Assembly (NCBI GenBank): GCA_017634475.1
Contig: JAGBNH010000099.1
Location: 1-46,103, forward strand
DNA length: 46,103 bases
Direction: 5' to 3'
Source of the DNA: Eubacterium sp.
GTDB taxonomy: Bacteria > Bacillota > Clostridia > Lachnospirales > Lachnospiraceae
The translations under genes and the position numbers were made by a program. Every line of letters starts with the position of its first letter. Position 1 is the first letter of the stretch. This document shows, piece after piece, positions 1-7,618 of the stretch. Below the pieces are notes generated by a model, which was not told the origin of the DNA, did not search any database, and saw only the letters and a list, made by a program, of their open reading frames with translations.

Positions 1-64
1 CTCTCCTTCCAAATAAATAAACTATTCTATGAAAATCATAACATGATTAGGAGGGAATGTCCAA

Positions 65-110
65 AGACGAATGTGCCTAATGAGAGACGTTTGTGCCAAA
101 AAGGGGCACA
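65..110. repeat. Two 20-bp-period direct repeats plus a small hairpin
   Basis: AGACGAATGTGCC (65-77) recurs as AGACGTTTGTGCC (85-97), a period of exactly 20 bases. TGTGCC (92-97) then pairs with GGCACA (105-110). Nothing here looks coding. Spaced short repeats of this kind are known from the ends of some insertion sequences that bind their transposase at several sites, so this could be the end of an element lying to the left of the window. That is inference, because no transposase is visible. Confidence 0.4.
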
Positions 111-193
111 TGGGATGAAGAGTAGATATTTGCAGTACCTAACGTCCCGACTCCGAATGAGACACACAGTTTTGAAGAATAATTATTTGCAGT

Positions 194-277
194 ACCTACC
201 GAACCCGACCACGATCCAGCCACACTGCGTGTGTCTGTCGCGGCTTCGCCGCTTTTGATCGTGGCGGTTCGTTAGGT
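194..277. repeat. Imperfect long hairpin in the yebC downstream region
   Basis: The left arm at 194-216 (ACCTACCGAACC, spacer, CCACGATC) pairs with the right arm at 257-277 (GATCGTGG, then GGTTCGTTAGGT) with few mismatches. Smaller hairpins sit inside it (GCGG-CTTCG-CCGC, 240-252) and just after it (CTTGC-TTC-GCAAG, 279-291). It lies between the two inverted copies of the 28-bp repeat, so it is probably the body of the same unit. No function can be assigned. Confidence 0.5.
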
Positions 278-294
278 CCTTGCTTCGCAAGTTT

Positions 295-352
295 GCTAAC
301 AAAAAAGGCACACGCCAGCGTGCAAGCACGCGCGTGTGCCTTTTTTGTTAGC
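295..352. terminator. Bidirectional intrinsic terminator after yebC
   Basis: A perfect 20-bp inverted repeat has arms at 295-314 and 333-352, with a further GCGTG-CAAG-CACGC stem inside. The arms carry A6 on one side and T6 on the other, so either strand gives a GC-rich stem followed by a U run. It starts 13 bases past the yebC stop codon and should end the alr-corC-yebC transcript. Confidence 0.85.
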
Positions 353-364
353 AACTGCAAATAA

Positions 365-1099
365 TTACTCTTCATCGTCCCAGTTATGATATACGGCCTG
401 TACATCATCATCCTCATCTAACAGATCGAGGATCCGCTGGATCTTCTTCTTGTCGTCATCGGAGGTGAGGGTTACGTAGTTCTGGGGAAGCATGGTCACT
501 TCTGCGGAGGCCATGGGAACACCTGCGGTTTCCAGTGCCTCGCGTACGGCGGAGAAATCTTCGGGGGAGGTAAGGATCTCGTAGCTGTCCTCTTCCTCGG
601 AGAAATCCTCTGCACCGGATTCCAGTGCCAGCATCATAAATTCATCGGCTGTGGTCTCATAATCCTCCTTGGCTACGATGATCTGTCCCTTTTCATCGAA
701 CATATAGGATACGCAGCCCGTGGTACCCACATTTCCGCCGCCCTTGGTGAAGGCGTTACGTACATTGGATGCCGTACGGTTCTTGTTGTCCGTGAGGCAG
801 CTTACGATAATGGCTGTTCCGGAGGGACCATAGCCCTCATAGGTGGTTTCCACATAGTTTACGCTGTTGGCATCACCGGCAGCCTTCTTGATCCCGCGGT
901 CGATGGTATCGTTGGGCATGTTGTTGGCCTTTGCCTTGGCGATCACATCACGAAGCTTGGAGTTGCTGGCCGGATCCGGTCCGCCCTCCTTTACGGCTAC
1001 GGCGATCTCACGACCGATGATGGTAAAGATCTTACCCTTCGCTGCGTCATTCTTCTCTTTCTTGTGCTTGATATTCGCGAATTTGGAATGTCCTGACAT
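365..1099 (-). CDS. yebC: YebC/PmpR (TACO1) family protein
   Basis: This 244-residue protein has the family's N-terminal signature ([14 protein letters not shown]), the conserved K-A-NN-MP--TI-R-IKK helix around residues 55-72, and the YEGYGP-G-A motif. The length matches the family. YebC proteins were long called transcription regulators, and recent work on several members points to a role in translation at difficult proline-rich stretches. It is cytoplasmic and has an acidic tail ([15 protein letters not shown]). The start is supported by AGAGGT upstream of ATG. It is the last gene of the alr-corC-yebC run, 56 bases after the CBS gene. The final codons lie inside a local repeat (347-376), so the very C-terminus may differ from close relatives. 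Confidence 0.95.
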   Translation of the reverse strand: MSGHSKFANIKHKKEKNDAAKGKIFTIIGREIAVAVKEGGPDPASNSKLRDVIAKAKANNMPNDTIDRGIKKAAGDANSVNYVETTYEGYGPSGTAIIVSCLTDNKNRTASNVRNAFTKGGGNVGTTGCVSYMFDEKGQIIVAKEDYETTADEFMMLALESGAEDFSEEEDSYEILTSPEDFSAVREALETAGVPMASAEVTMLPQNYVTLTSDDDKKKIQRILDLLDEDDDVQAVYHNWDDEE

Positions 1100-1155
1100 A
1101 AAATAATACCTCTTTCTGATGATGTTTATATCCTGCCCTTTCGGGCTGATCGACG

Positions 1156-1968
1156 TTAATTCTTCTCCGGATCCTCCGGCTTTTTGGAAGGAAGGATCTT
1201 CACGGTACGGATCATCTGATCTCTGATCTCCAGGGGCTGAAATACAAATCCGTCATGCTCAATGAGCAGCTTCTCTCCCTCCTTCGGAAGGCGGCCCAGC
1301 TTATACAGCAGGAACCCGTTCAATGTCTCGATCTCTGTATCCGGAAGCTCGATGTCCGGAAGCAGCTCCTTCAGATCGATAAGGGAAAGCAGACCGTCCA
1401 CCACATAGCCTTCATCGGCTGTGCGTCTTGCTCCTTCCGCTTCATCATCGTGCTCATCCTGGATATTTCCCACGATCTCCTCGATGATATCCTCCAGGGT
1501 CACCAGACCATCTGTCTGGCCGTACTCATCCACAACTATGGCTATATGATTCTTCTCCTTCTGCATCTTCCGGAGAAGCTTTGCGATATCATAGGCAGGA
1601 TGAATGAACATGGGTTCTTCCATCACCCCGTCCACCGGTTCGGCGCCGTGGCCTGCAAGAAATGCCTGCATCAGATCCTTCAGATGAAGGACTCCGCAAA
1701 TGTTGTCCATCTCCTCTTCATATACCGGAAACCGGGAGAAACCACTGTCCAGGCCGCTTCTCAGCGCCTCTTCCACGGTGATCCCCTTTTCCAGTACAAA
1801 CATCCGGCTTCTGGCCGTCATGATATCGTGGGCATCTTTGTCGTCAAAATCAAAGATATTGGAGATCATCTCGGCTTCTTCTTCATTGATGAAGCCCTGA
1901 TCCTGTCCCTCTTCCACCATGGAAAGTATCTCTTCCTCGACCTCTGCCTCGTCCTTCTTTTTAAACAT
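1156..1968 (-). CDS. CorC/HlyC-like protein with CBS pair, no membrane domain
   Basis: This 270-residue protein has two CBS domains (about residues 48-110 and 115-175) followed by a CorC_HlyC (transporter-associated) domain (about 190-265). The first CBS contains [13 protein letters not shown] and FSRFPVYEE. The second contains [24 protein letters not shown], given here only by its ends IVVDEYG and EEIVG. The DUF21/CNNM membrane domain found in full-length relatives is absent, so it resembles soluble E. coli CorC, which is linked to magnesium/cobalt efflux. That role is inferred from the family only. The start is supported by AAAGGAG eight bases before ATG. It lies 26 bases after alr and is probably cotranscribed with it. 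Confidence 0.88.
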   Translation of the reverse strand: MFKKKDEAEVEEEILSMVEEGQDQGFINEEEAEMISNIFDFDDKDAHDIMTARSRMFVLEKGITVEEALRSGLDSGFSRFPVYEEEMDNICGVLHLKDLMQAFLAGHGAEPVDGVMEEPMFIHPAYDIAKLLRKMQKEKNHIAIVVDEYGQTDGLVTLEDIIEEIVGNIQDEHDDEAEGARRTADEGYVVDGLLSLIDLKELLPDIELPDTEIETLNGFLLYKLGRLPKEGEKLLIEHDGFVFQPLEIRDQMIRTVKILPSKKPEDPEKN

Positions 1969-1994
1969 ATAACTCCTTTATAGAATGTCTGCCT

Positions 1995-3167
1995 CTATTC
2001 GTCCCGCAGCAGATTTACCTCACCGATCTCTGTGCCGTTCTCGATATATACCCGGGGAACACGTCTTGCCACATTGCAGACCAGCTCGTAATTAAAGCTT
2101 ACCGCAGGCTCGGCCACTTCCTCAACAGAGATCCGGTTCTCCCCGTCAGCACCGAACAGTGTTACCTCGTCTCCCACCTCAGCTTCGGGGATATGGGTCA
2201 CATCCACCATAAACTGGTCCATGCAGACTCTTCCGAGGATCGGCGCGTATTCTCCGCGGATCAGCACTCTTCCCCGCCCGGACTGGGCTCTGGGATAACC
2301 GTCCGCATAGCCGGCAGATACCGTTGCCACCCGGGTCTCGCGGTCAGTGACAAAGGTATGTCCGTAGCTGATGCCGCATCCGGCCGGAAGAACTTTGATG
2401 TGGGTGATATGACTGACCAGCGACATCGCCGGCGTGATCACCACCGATTTATCCACCTCCTCCGACGGATATAGACCATATATTACTATGCCGAGTCGCA
2501 TCATGTCAAATCCTTTTGAATGCAGCTCCATGGCCCCTGCGCTGTTGTCGATATGCCGGATCCCGAGGCTGTGGCCCCGCTCCTCCAGGGTTTTTACAAA
2601 CCATGAAAAGAGCTTGTACTGCTCCTCTGCCGAGGACTTATCCTTCTCATCCGCTCTGGCGAAATGGGTAAAGATCCCTTCCACGGAAATGCCCGGCATG
2701 GAAAACAGGGTTTCCGCCGCATTCACTCCTGCCTCGTCTCCGGAGAAGCCGATACGGTGCATACCCGAATCCACCTTGATGTGGACCCTTGCCTTCTTTC
2801 CCATCTTTTCCGCAAGAAGAGAAAGGGACCTGCATTTTTCCACGTCAAAGACCGCCTGGGTAATATCATAATTGATGAGATCCTCATACTCTGTCTCATC
2901 CGTATAGCCCAGTATAAGGATGGGCTTCGTCACCCCGCTGCGGCGAAGCTCCACTGCCTCGTCGATCTCCGCAACGCCGAAATAATCCGCCAGATCTCCC
3001 AGCCGGTCCGCCAGCGTCACCGCTCCGTGTCCGTAGGCATCCGCCTTGATCACCAAAAGCGTCTTCCTTTCGGGCGGATTCAGCGCCTGCACCGACAAAA
3101 TGTTTTCCCGGATCCGATCCAGATCGATCCTGGCTTCTATTCTATGATAAGGTTTTACCGGTTTCAT
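1995..3167 (-). CDS. alr: Alanine racemase
   Basis: A pyridoxal-phosphate enzyme that interconverts L- and D-alanine, supplying D-Ala for peptidoglycan. The PLP lysine is K41 in VIKADAYGHG, and the second catalytic residue is the tyrosine near 268 in CGISYGHTF. GYADGYPR (286-293) and the CMDQ motif are also intact. At 390 residues it has normal length, with the N-terminal TIM barrel and the C-terminal beta domain both present. The start ATG has AGAGGA upstream. A promoter with TTGACA and TAAACT at 17-bp spacing lies 56-84 bases before the start. It is the first gene of the operon that continues with the CBS protein and yebC. Confidence 0.97.
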   Translation of the reverse strand: MKPVKPYHRIEARIDLDRIRENILSVQALNPPERKTLLVIKADAYGHGAVTLADRLGDLADYFGVAEIDEAVELRRSGVTKPILILGYTDETEYEDLINYDITQAVFDVEKCRSLSLLAEKMGKKARVHIKVDSGMHRIGFSGDEAGVNAAETLFSMPGISVEGIFTHFARADEKDKSSAEEQYKLFSWFVKTLEERGHSLGIRHIDNSAGAMELHSKGFDMMRLGIVIYGLYPSEEVDKSVVITPAMSLVSHITHIKVLPAGCGISYGHTFVTDRETRVATVSAGYADGYPRAQSGRGRVLIRGEYAPILGRVCMDQFMVDVTHIPEAEVGDEVTLFGADGENRISVEEVAEPAVSFNYELVCNVARRVPRVYIENGTEIGEVNLLRDE

Positions 3168-3222
3168 ATTATCCTCTTTTCCCCTGGCCTACGCAACGGT
3201 CCGAGCTTATAATCGACTTAAT

Positions 3223-3251
3223 AGTTTACATGGATTTATCCATAATGTCAA
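3223..3251 (-). promoter_or_regulatory. Sigma-A-type promoter for alr
   Basis: On the minus strand TTGACA (3251-3246) is followed by a 17-base spacer and TAAACT (3228-3223). The -35 is perfect and the -10 matches four of six positions. It faces alr. Confidence 0.6.
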
Positions 3252-3283
3252 ATCACCCGGCGTTTTTTTATACCATGTGTTGC

Positions 3284-3312
3284 TTGCTTTTTTACAGAGT
3301 GCATGCTATCCT
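3284..3312 (+). promoter_or_regulatory. Promoter for the MATE transporter gene
   Basis: TTGCTT (3284-3289), a 17-base spacer and TATCCT (3307-3312), with a TGC extended -10 directly before it. It faces the MATE gene, 45 bases from the start codon. It and the alr promoter diverge within about 90 bases, leaving room for a shared regulator, though no clear operator is seen. Confidence 0.55.
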
Positions 3313-3356
3313 AACAATTCATCAAGCAAAATCAACCGTCGAAGGAATCTACATTT

Positions 3357-4751
3357 ATGAAAGTGAGTATAAAAAACAGATATTTCGGCGACAAAGCCTT
3401 TTATAAAATGGTCTTCGGCGTAGCGATCCCCATTATGGTGCAGAATGGCATAAGCAATGTGGTGGGTCTTCTGGACAACCTCATGGTGGGCCAGCTGGGG
3501 ACGGAGCAAATGTCCGGCGTGGCCATCGTGAACCAGCTGGTCTTCATCTTCTTCCTCTGCATCTTCGGAGGACTGTCCGGTGCGGGGATCTTCACTGCCC
3601 AGTACTACGGCAACAAGGATGACGAGGGGATACGGCACACCTTCCGGTATAAATTCTGGCTGGGACTCATCATCGTTCTCCTGGCCGGCGCCATCTTCCT
3701 GTTCTTCGGTTCGGACCTCATTTCCCTCTATCTGGAAGGAAATGATGAAAGCGGTGACAAGACTCTGGCGCTGTCCTATGGTGTGGATTATCTGATGATC
3801 ATCCTGACCTCACTGCCCGCCATCTTCGTCGGACAGCTTTACGCCAGTACCCTCCGGGAATGCGGTATGACCAGGATCCCCATGCTGGCCGGTGTGGTGG
3901 CCGTATTCGTAAACCTGGGGCTCAACTATCTGCTGATCTTCGGACATTTCGGTTTTCCGGAGCTGGGGGTTGCCGGTGCTGCTATCGCTACGGTGATCTC
4001 CCGTTATGTGGAAATGCTCATCATCATGCTCTGGTGTATCCGCCATCGGAATAAGCACACCTTCTTCAAGGGCGTTTTCCGGACACTGAAGGTCCCCGGC
4101 TATCTGGCGCTCCGGTTTTTCAAGACGGGCATGCCCATCCTGGTCAACGAAGGACTCTGGTCCGTAGGGGTAGCCATGCTGACCCAGGCCTACAGTATCC
4201 GCGGAATGGATGTGCTGGCCGGACAGAGCATTGCCTCCTCCATCAACAACATTTTCAATGTGGCCTTCATCGCCATGGGCGATGCAGTTGCCATACTGGT
4301 GGGACAGGCTCTGGGCTCGGGTGAGCTGAAGAAGGCACGGGATTGGGCCAGGAAGCTTATTGCCACGGGAGTGCTCTGCGGCATTGCCATGGGAACCCTG
4401 ATGTTCTTTACCTCAGGACTCATCCCACAGTATTACAATACCACGGATCAGGCGAAATATATCGCCACCATGTTCATGATGGTGCAGTCCGTATCCATGA
4501 TCAAGGACGCCTTCCTGCACTGCAGCTATTTCACCCTGCGTTCCGGAGGAAAGACCATCATCACCTTCCTCTTCGACAGCGTGTTTATGCTGGTGGTATC
4601 CGTCCCCGTTGCCTATCTTCTGGTGAACCTGACGGACCTTTCCGTGATCTGGATCTTCGCCCTTGTCCATGCAGCAGATCTTCTGAAATGCCTCATCGGC
4701 TACATTCTGCTGAAGCGGGGAGTGTGGGTAAAGAACATTGTTCAAGAGTGA
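3357..4751 (+). CDS. MATE family efflux transporter
   Basis: This 464-residue integral membrane protein has about twelve hydrophobic segments. The sequence near the N-terminus (IPIMVQNGISNVVGLLDNLM, then VGQLGTEQMSGVAI) is typical of MatE domains, and the second MatE half begins near residue 250 (FFKTGMPILVNEGLWSVGVA). MATE proteins export drugs or metabolites using a sodium or proton gradient; the substrate cannot be told. The start ATG follows GAAGGA at nine bases. It is the only plus-strand gene in the window. It has its own promoter and shares a terminator with the convergent DUF6273 gene. Confidence 0.95.
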   Translation: MKVSIKNRYFGDKAFYKMVFGVAIPIMVQNGISNVVGLLDNLMVGQLGTEQMSGVAIVNQLVFIFFLCIFGGLSGAGIFTAQYYGNKDDEGIRHTFRYKFWLGLIIVLLAGAIFLFFGSDLISLYLEGNDESGDKTLALSYGVDYLMIILTSLPAIFVGQLYASTLRECGMTRIPMLAGVVAVFVNLGLNYLLIFGHFGFPELGVAGAAIATVISRYVEMLIIMLWCIRHRNKHTFFKGVFRTLKVPGYLALRFFKTGMPILVNEGLWSVGVAMLTQAYSIRGMDVLAGQSIASSINNIFNVAFIAMGDAVAILVGQALGSGELKKARDWARKLIATGVLCGIAMGTLMFFTSGLIPQYYNTTDQAKYIATMFMMVQSVSMIKDAFLHCSYFTLRSGGKTIITFLFDSVFMLVVSVPVAYLLVNLTDLSVIWIFALVHAADLLKCLIGYILLKRGVWVKNIVQE

Positions 4752-4758
4752 AAAAAAA

Positions 4759-4788
4759 GGTGCACGTCGATCAATGTCAGCGTGCGCC
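4759..4788. terminator. Shared terminator between convergent genes
   Basis: GGTGCACG (4759-4766) pairs with CGTGCGCC (4781-4788). An A8 tract precedes the stem and a T-rich stretch follows it. It lies in the 48 bases between the MATE stop codon and the stop codon of the convergent minus-strand gene, so it probably serves both. Confidence 0.65.
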
Positions 4789-4799
4789 TTTACTTTACT

Positions 4800-6008
4800 T
4801 TATTTCACTTTCACTCTCACCCAGACCGCCGGCCTTACGGCTACATTTTTCCGGTTGGCCCTGAGACCGCTTTCCACAATGCTTCCGTTATAATTCACGA
4901 AGATCGCGTTACTCGTAGCACACCCCGGATCCCGGAGCCACCACCAGCAGTTACCGAAATACCAGTCCGTCTCATAGTAGGGATTCGTCCAGGCACCTCT
5001 TGCCCTGGCGTAGGCTGTGGGCGCGCAGGCCCGAGCCTTGCTCACGCCGGTATTTGTCTCTTCAAAATATTTCTCCGCTTCCTCTTTATTCAGAAGAAAT
5101 ACCAGATCTCCCGTGTCGTTCTCCGCTTCCAGTTGATACTCTTCATTGGATACTGCAGGATTTGCGGTAAGGATAAGCTTCTGCTGCTCGATCTCGCTGA
5201 AGGCGTCATTATAGAAATCCTCATGCAGCCAGTTCCGGATCCCCGAGGTCTCCCACATTTCCACACCGGTGGTCACATCAAAGGAATGACAATCCAGGGC
5301 GTAGCGGCTCAGAAGAAGCAGTTTCCTTTCCTCCTCATCCTCCACGGAATCCAGAACGATCCACTCGATCTTCTCCTTCCCGTCGGAAGTGACCATATCC
5401 TGCTCATATTTGCCAAAATATACATAGTCTCCGATCTCGGCACCGGAGAGATCGGAAAGGACCTCATCCTCCTCCTCGATCCAGACGCCGTGCTGGTCGA
5501 AATGAAATGCCGTTCCGTTGATTTCCACTGTTCCCGTACACATGGCGCCGCTCTTATTCAGGTAGTACCAGTTACCGCCTGCCATCTTCCAGCCGGTGTG
5601 CATCCTTCCGTCGGGATCAAGGAAAAACCAGTCGCCGCCCACTTTCTTCCAACCGGTATGCATGGTTCCGCTCTCATTGAAATAATACCAGGCGCTGCCG
5701 ATCTTCTTCCAGCCGGTCTGCATGGCTCCGCTTCCGGTAAGGTAATACCACTTCCTGCTGACGTGGATCCAGCCGGTCTGCATGTATCCGAGTTCGTCAA
5801 AATGATACCAGAGACCGTTTATCCGATACCAGCAGTTCTTCGGGAAAGTGCCGTCCTCCAGCTTGTACCAGTAATAGCCTGCCTCGTTTTTCATCCACTT
5901 TCCCGTGGCGGCTTCTGCCTGAAAGCCACCGGCTGTGGGAAAGATCTGGGTCAGGAGCAGTCCCGCCCCGAGGATCAGCCCCGCTGTTTTTCTGATAAGC
6001 TTTTTCAT
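4800..6008 (-). CDS. Secreted protein with cell-wall-binding repeats and a DUF6273 domain
   Basis: About 402 residues. A signal peptide comes first (MKKLIRKTAGLILGAGLLL, ending near QAEAATG). Seven or so aromatic repeats of about 20 residues follow (W-Y--L--G-M-TGW pattern, residues 35-185), as in glucan- or choline-binding proteins. The C-terminal part, from about 195, fits DUF6273 (EIGDYVYFGKYEQD, IEWIVLD, LLLSRYALD, IRNWLHEDFYNDAFS), a domain common in Lachnospiraceae surface proteins and without an assigned activity. I chose ATG at 6008, with AGGAA about 12 bases upstream, over an in-frame GTG at 6020 that would abut the Shine-Dalgarno. It is the last gene of the run that begins with the L,D-transpeptidase, so a wall-associated role is reasonable inference. 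Confidence 0.82.
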   Translation of the reverse strand: MKKLIRKTAGLILGAGLLLTQIFPTAGGFQAEAATGKWMKNEAGYYWYKLEDGTFPKNCWYRINGLWYHFDELGYMQTGWIHVSRKWYYLTGSGAMQTGWKKIGSAWYYFNESGTMHTGWKKVGGDWFFLDPDGRMHTGWKMAGGNWYYLNKSGAMCTGTVEINGTAFHFDQHGVWIEEEDEVLSDLSGAEIGDYVYFGKYEQDMVTSDGKEKIEWIVLDSVEDEEERKLLLLSRYALDCHSFDVTTGVEMWETSGIRNWLHEDFYNDAFSEIEQQKLILTANPAVSNEEYQLEAENDTGDLVFLLNKEEAEKYFEETNTGVSKARACAPTAYARARGAWTNPYYETDWYFGNCWWWLRDPGCATSNAIFVNYNGSIVESGLRANRKNVAVRPAVWVRVKVK

Positions 6009-6054
6009 ATCACTGATCACTTCCTGTTCTTCTTATATTACAGTTTCTTCCGGT

Positions 6055-7602
6055 TCACTCCGATACTTTCAGCACTTCAGCCACATACCGGATCAGATCC
6101 TTGGCCATCACACTGTACTGTCCAAGCTCACGCCTTGCCAGATCGCCTGCCAGTCCATGGATATATACCCCCAGTCTGGCGGCCTCCTCCGGGGAAAGTC
6201 CCTGGGCGATCAAGGCCGCGATGACGCCGGTAAGCACATCTCCGCTTCCTCCCTTAGCCATGGCGTCATTACCGGAGCTGTTAAGGAAAATGTTCTTTCC
6301 CTCCGTCACCATGGTACAGGCATCCTTAAGAACCACCGTTGCTTTATACAGTTCTGCTGTTTCCTTCACGCGGTCCGCCCGGTTCTGCTTCAGACTCTCC
6401 ATAGCGGTACGCTCCGGATGAAGGGTCTTCTCCGAAAGACGGAGCATTTCCAGCATATGGGGTGTAAGAATGAGGGGACGTTTCCCCGCTGTTTCCCGAA
6501 GCCACTCCGTATGCTCTGCGGCAAGGTTGATGCCGTCCGCATCCAGGATCACCGGACAGGCAGCTTCCTTCAGCACGTTTTCGGTAAGCCGGGCAGCCAC
6601 CTCTGACTGTCCGATCCCCGGTCCGAGAATGATGACGGAAGCCCAATGAAGTATATCCGGAAGAAACTCCTCCGGTCTCTCCGTATAGGTCCGGAGCAAA
6701 GCCTCCGGAAGCAGCTGTTGAAGGACTTCACGGTTTTGCTCGTGGGTCAGGACCATGACCAGTCCGCTTCCTGTACGATAGGCTGCCTCAGCGGCAAGGC
6801 ATGCAGCCCCGCCGATCTCCCTGGATCCTGCGATCACCAGGACCCGGCCGAAGCTTCCCTTATTTCCATCCATAAAGCGTTTCGGAAGCAGCCCCCGGAT
6901 ATCCTGTTTCTCATATGTAATAAATTCAGATCCGTTTGCAGATCCGTCTGCAGATCCATCCTTCTCCGGAAGGAAAAACCCGATCTCATGCACGGATACC
7001 GTGCCGCAGTATGCCTTTGCGAACCGCATTCCCACCTTCTCAAAGCCGAAGGTCACGGTAAGGTCTGCCCGAAGAGCTTCCCCCAGTACTTCCCCATTTT
7101 CGGAGGAAATGCCCGTGGGGATATCCACGGCGAGAACCCTTATTTCCGGTGAGTTTTCTCTTGCCCGGTTGATCTTCAGTACCGCTTCCTTATGGACTCC
7201 TCCAACCTCCCGAGTAAGTCCTACGCCGAATATGGCGTCTATGATCACACGGTGTCCTTCCGGATTTAGCTCCCCGACGAAGCTTACTCCAGCTTTACGG
7301 GCCAGCTCCACCTGTTTCTTATAGGCCTCCGACTGTCTGGTGATCCCCTCCAGAAGGTGTACCTCCACCCGGTATCCCCGCTGATGCAGGATCCTGGCCG
7401 CTGCCACTCCGTCCCCGCCGTTATTGCCGCTCTCTGCCACCACAAGGATCCGTTCATGTCTGCTGTCCGTAAGCAGCTTCACGGTTTCCTCCGCCACAGC
7501 AAGTGCAGCCCGTTCCATAAGCACCGGCTGAGGGACTCCGATCTCCTGTATGGTATAGCGGTCGATCTCCGCCGCCTGTTTTCCCGTCACCAGATAACGC
7601 AT
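6055..7602 (-). CDS. nnr: Bifunctional NAD(P)HX epimerase/ADP-dependent dehydratase
   Basis: This 515-residue fusion repairs hydrated NAD(P)H. The N-terminal YjeF_N epimerase domain (about 1-215) carries ESGNNGGDGVAAAR and IIDAIFGVGL. The C-terminal carbohydrate-kinase-like dehydratase domain (about 235-510) carries ILGPGIGQS, VILDADGINL, LTPHMLEM and GNDAMAKGGSGDVLTG. Both halves look intact. The start is set at ATG 7602, preceded by GGGAGA, because the 28 residues upstream have no family similarity and overlap the neighbour. It sits 16 bases after the spermidine-synthase-like gene and is probably cotranscribed with it. The enzyme is cytoplasmic housekeeping, so its place in a wall-protein operon is unexplained. 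Confidence 0.95.
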   Translation of the reverse strand: MRYLVTGKQAAEIDRYTIQEIGVPQPVLMERAALAVAEETVKLLTDSRHERILVVAESGNNGGDGVAAARILHQRGYRVEVHLLEGITRQSEAYKKQVELARKAGVSFVGELNPEGHRVIIDAIFGVGLTREVGGVHKEAVLKINRARENSPEIRVLAVDIPTGISSENGEVLGEALRADLTVTFGFEKVGMRFAKAYCGTVSVHEIGFFLPEKDGSADGSANGSEFITYEKQDIRGLLPKRFMDGNKGSFGRVLVIAGSREIGGAACLAAEAAYRTGSGLVMVLTHEQNREVLQQLLPEALLRTYTERPEEFLPDILHWASVIILGPGIGQSEVAARLTENVLKEAACPVILDADGINLAAEHTEWLRETAGKRPLILTPHMLEMLRLSEKTLHPERTAMESLKQNRADRVKETAELYKATVVLKDACTMVTEGKNIFLNSSGNDAMAKGGSGDVLTGVIAALIAQGLSPEEAARLGVYIHGLAGDLARRELGQYSVMAKDLIRYVAEVLKVSE

Positions 7603-7618
7603 AAGTCTTTCTCCCGGT

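Larger units (their letters stand above)
114..376. repeat. Three copies of a ~28-bp repeat, one inverted over the yebC stop codon
   Basis: Copies lie at 114-144 and 173-200 on the plus strand and at 347-376 on the minus strand. Each contains TGAAGA(G/A)TA, then a short variable dinucleotide, then TATTTGCAGT and CTA(A/C)C, with about four differences per copy. The inverted copy supplies the last codons of yebC (GAT GAA GAG TAA) and runs into the terminator arm. The second and third copies therefore act as ends of a roughly 200-bp inverted-repeat unit that contains a hairpin (194-277) and the terminator (295-352). It resembles a small non-autonomous element or a repeat that spread from the yebC end. 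Its mobility is unproven. Confidence 0.55.

Noticed and set aside
43..258. Small open frame next to an AGGAGGG site at the left edge
   Set aside because: The translation is low-complexity repeat DNA with no family match, and the Shine-Dalgarno spacing is too short for the ATG that follows.
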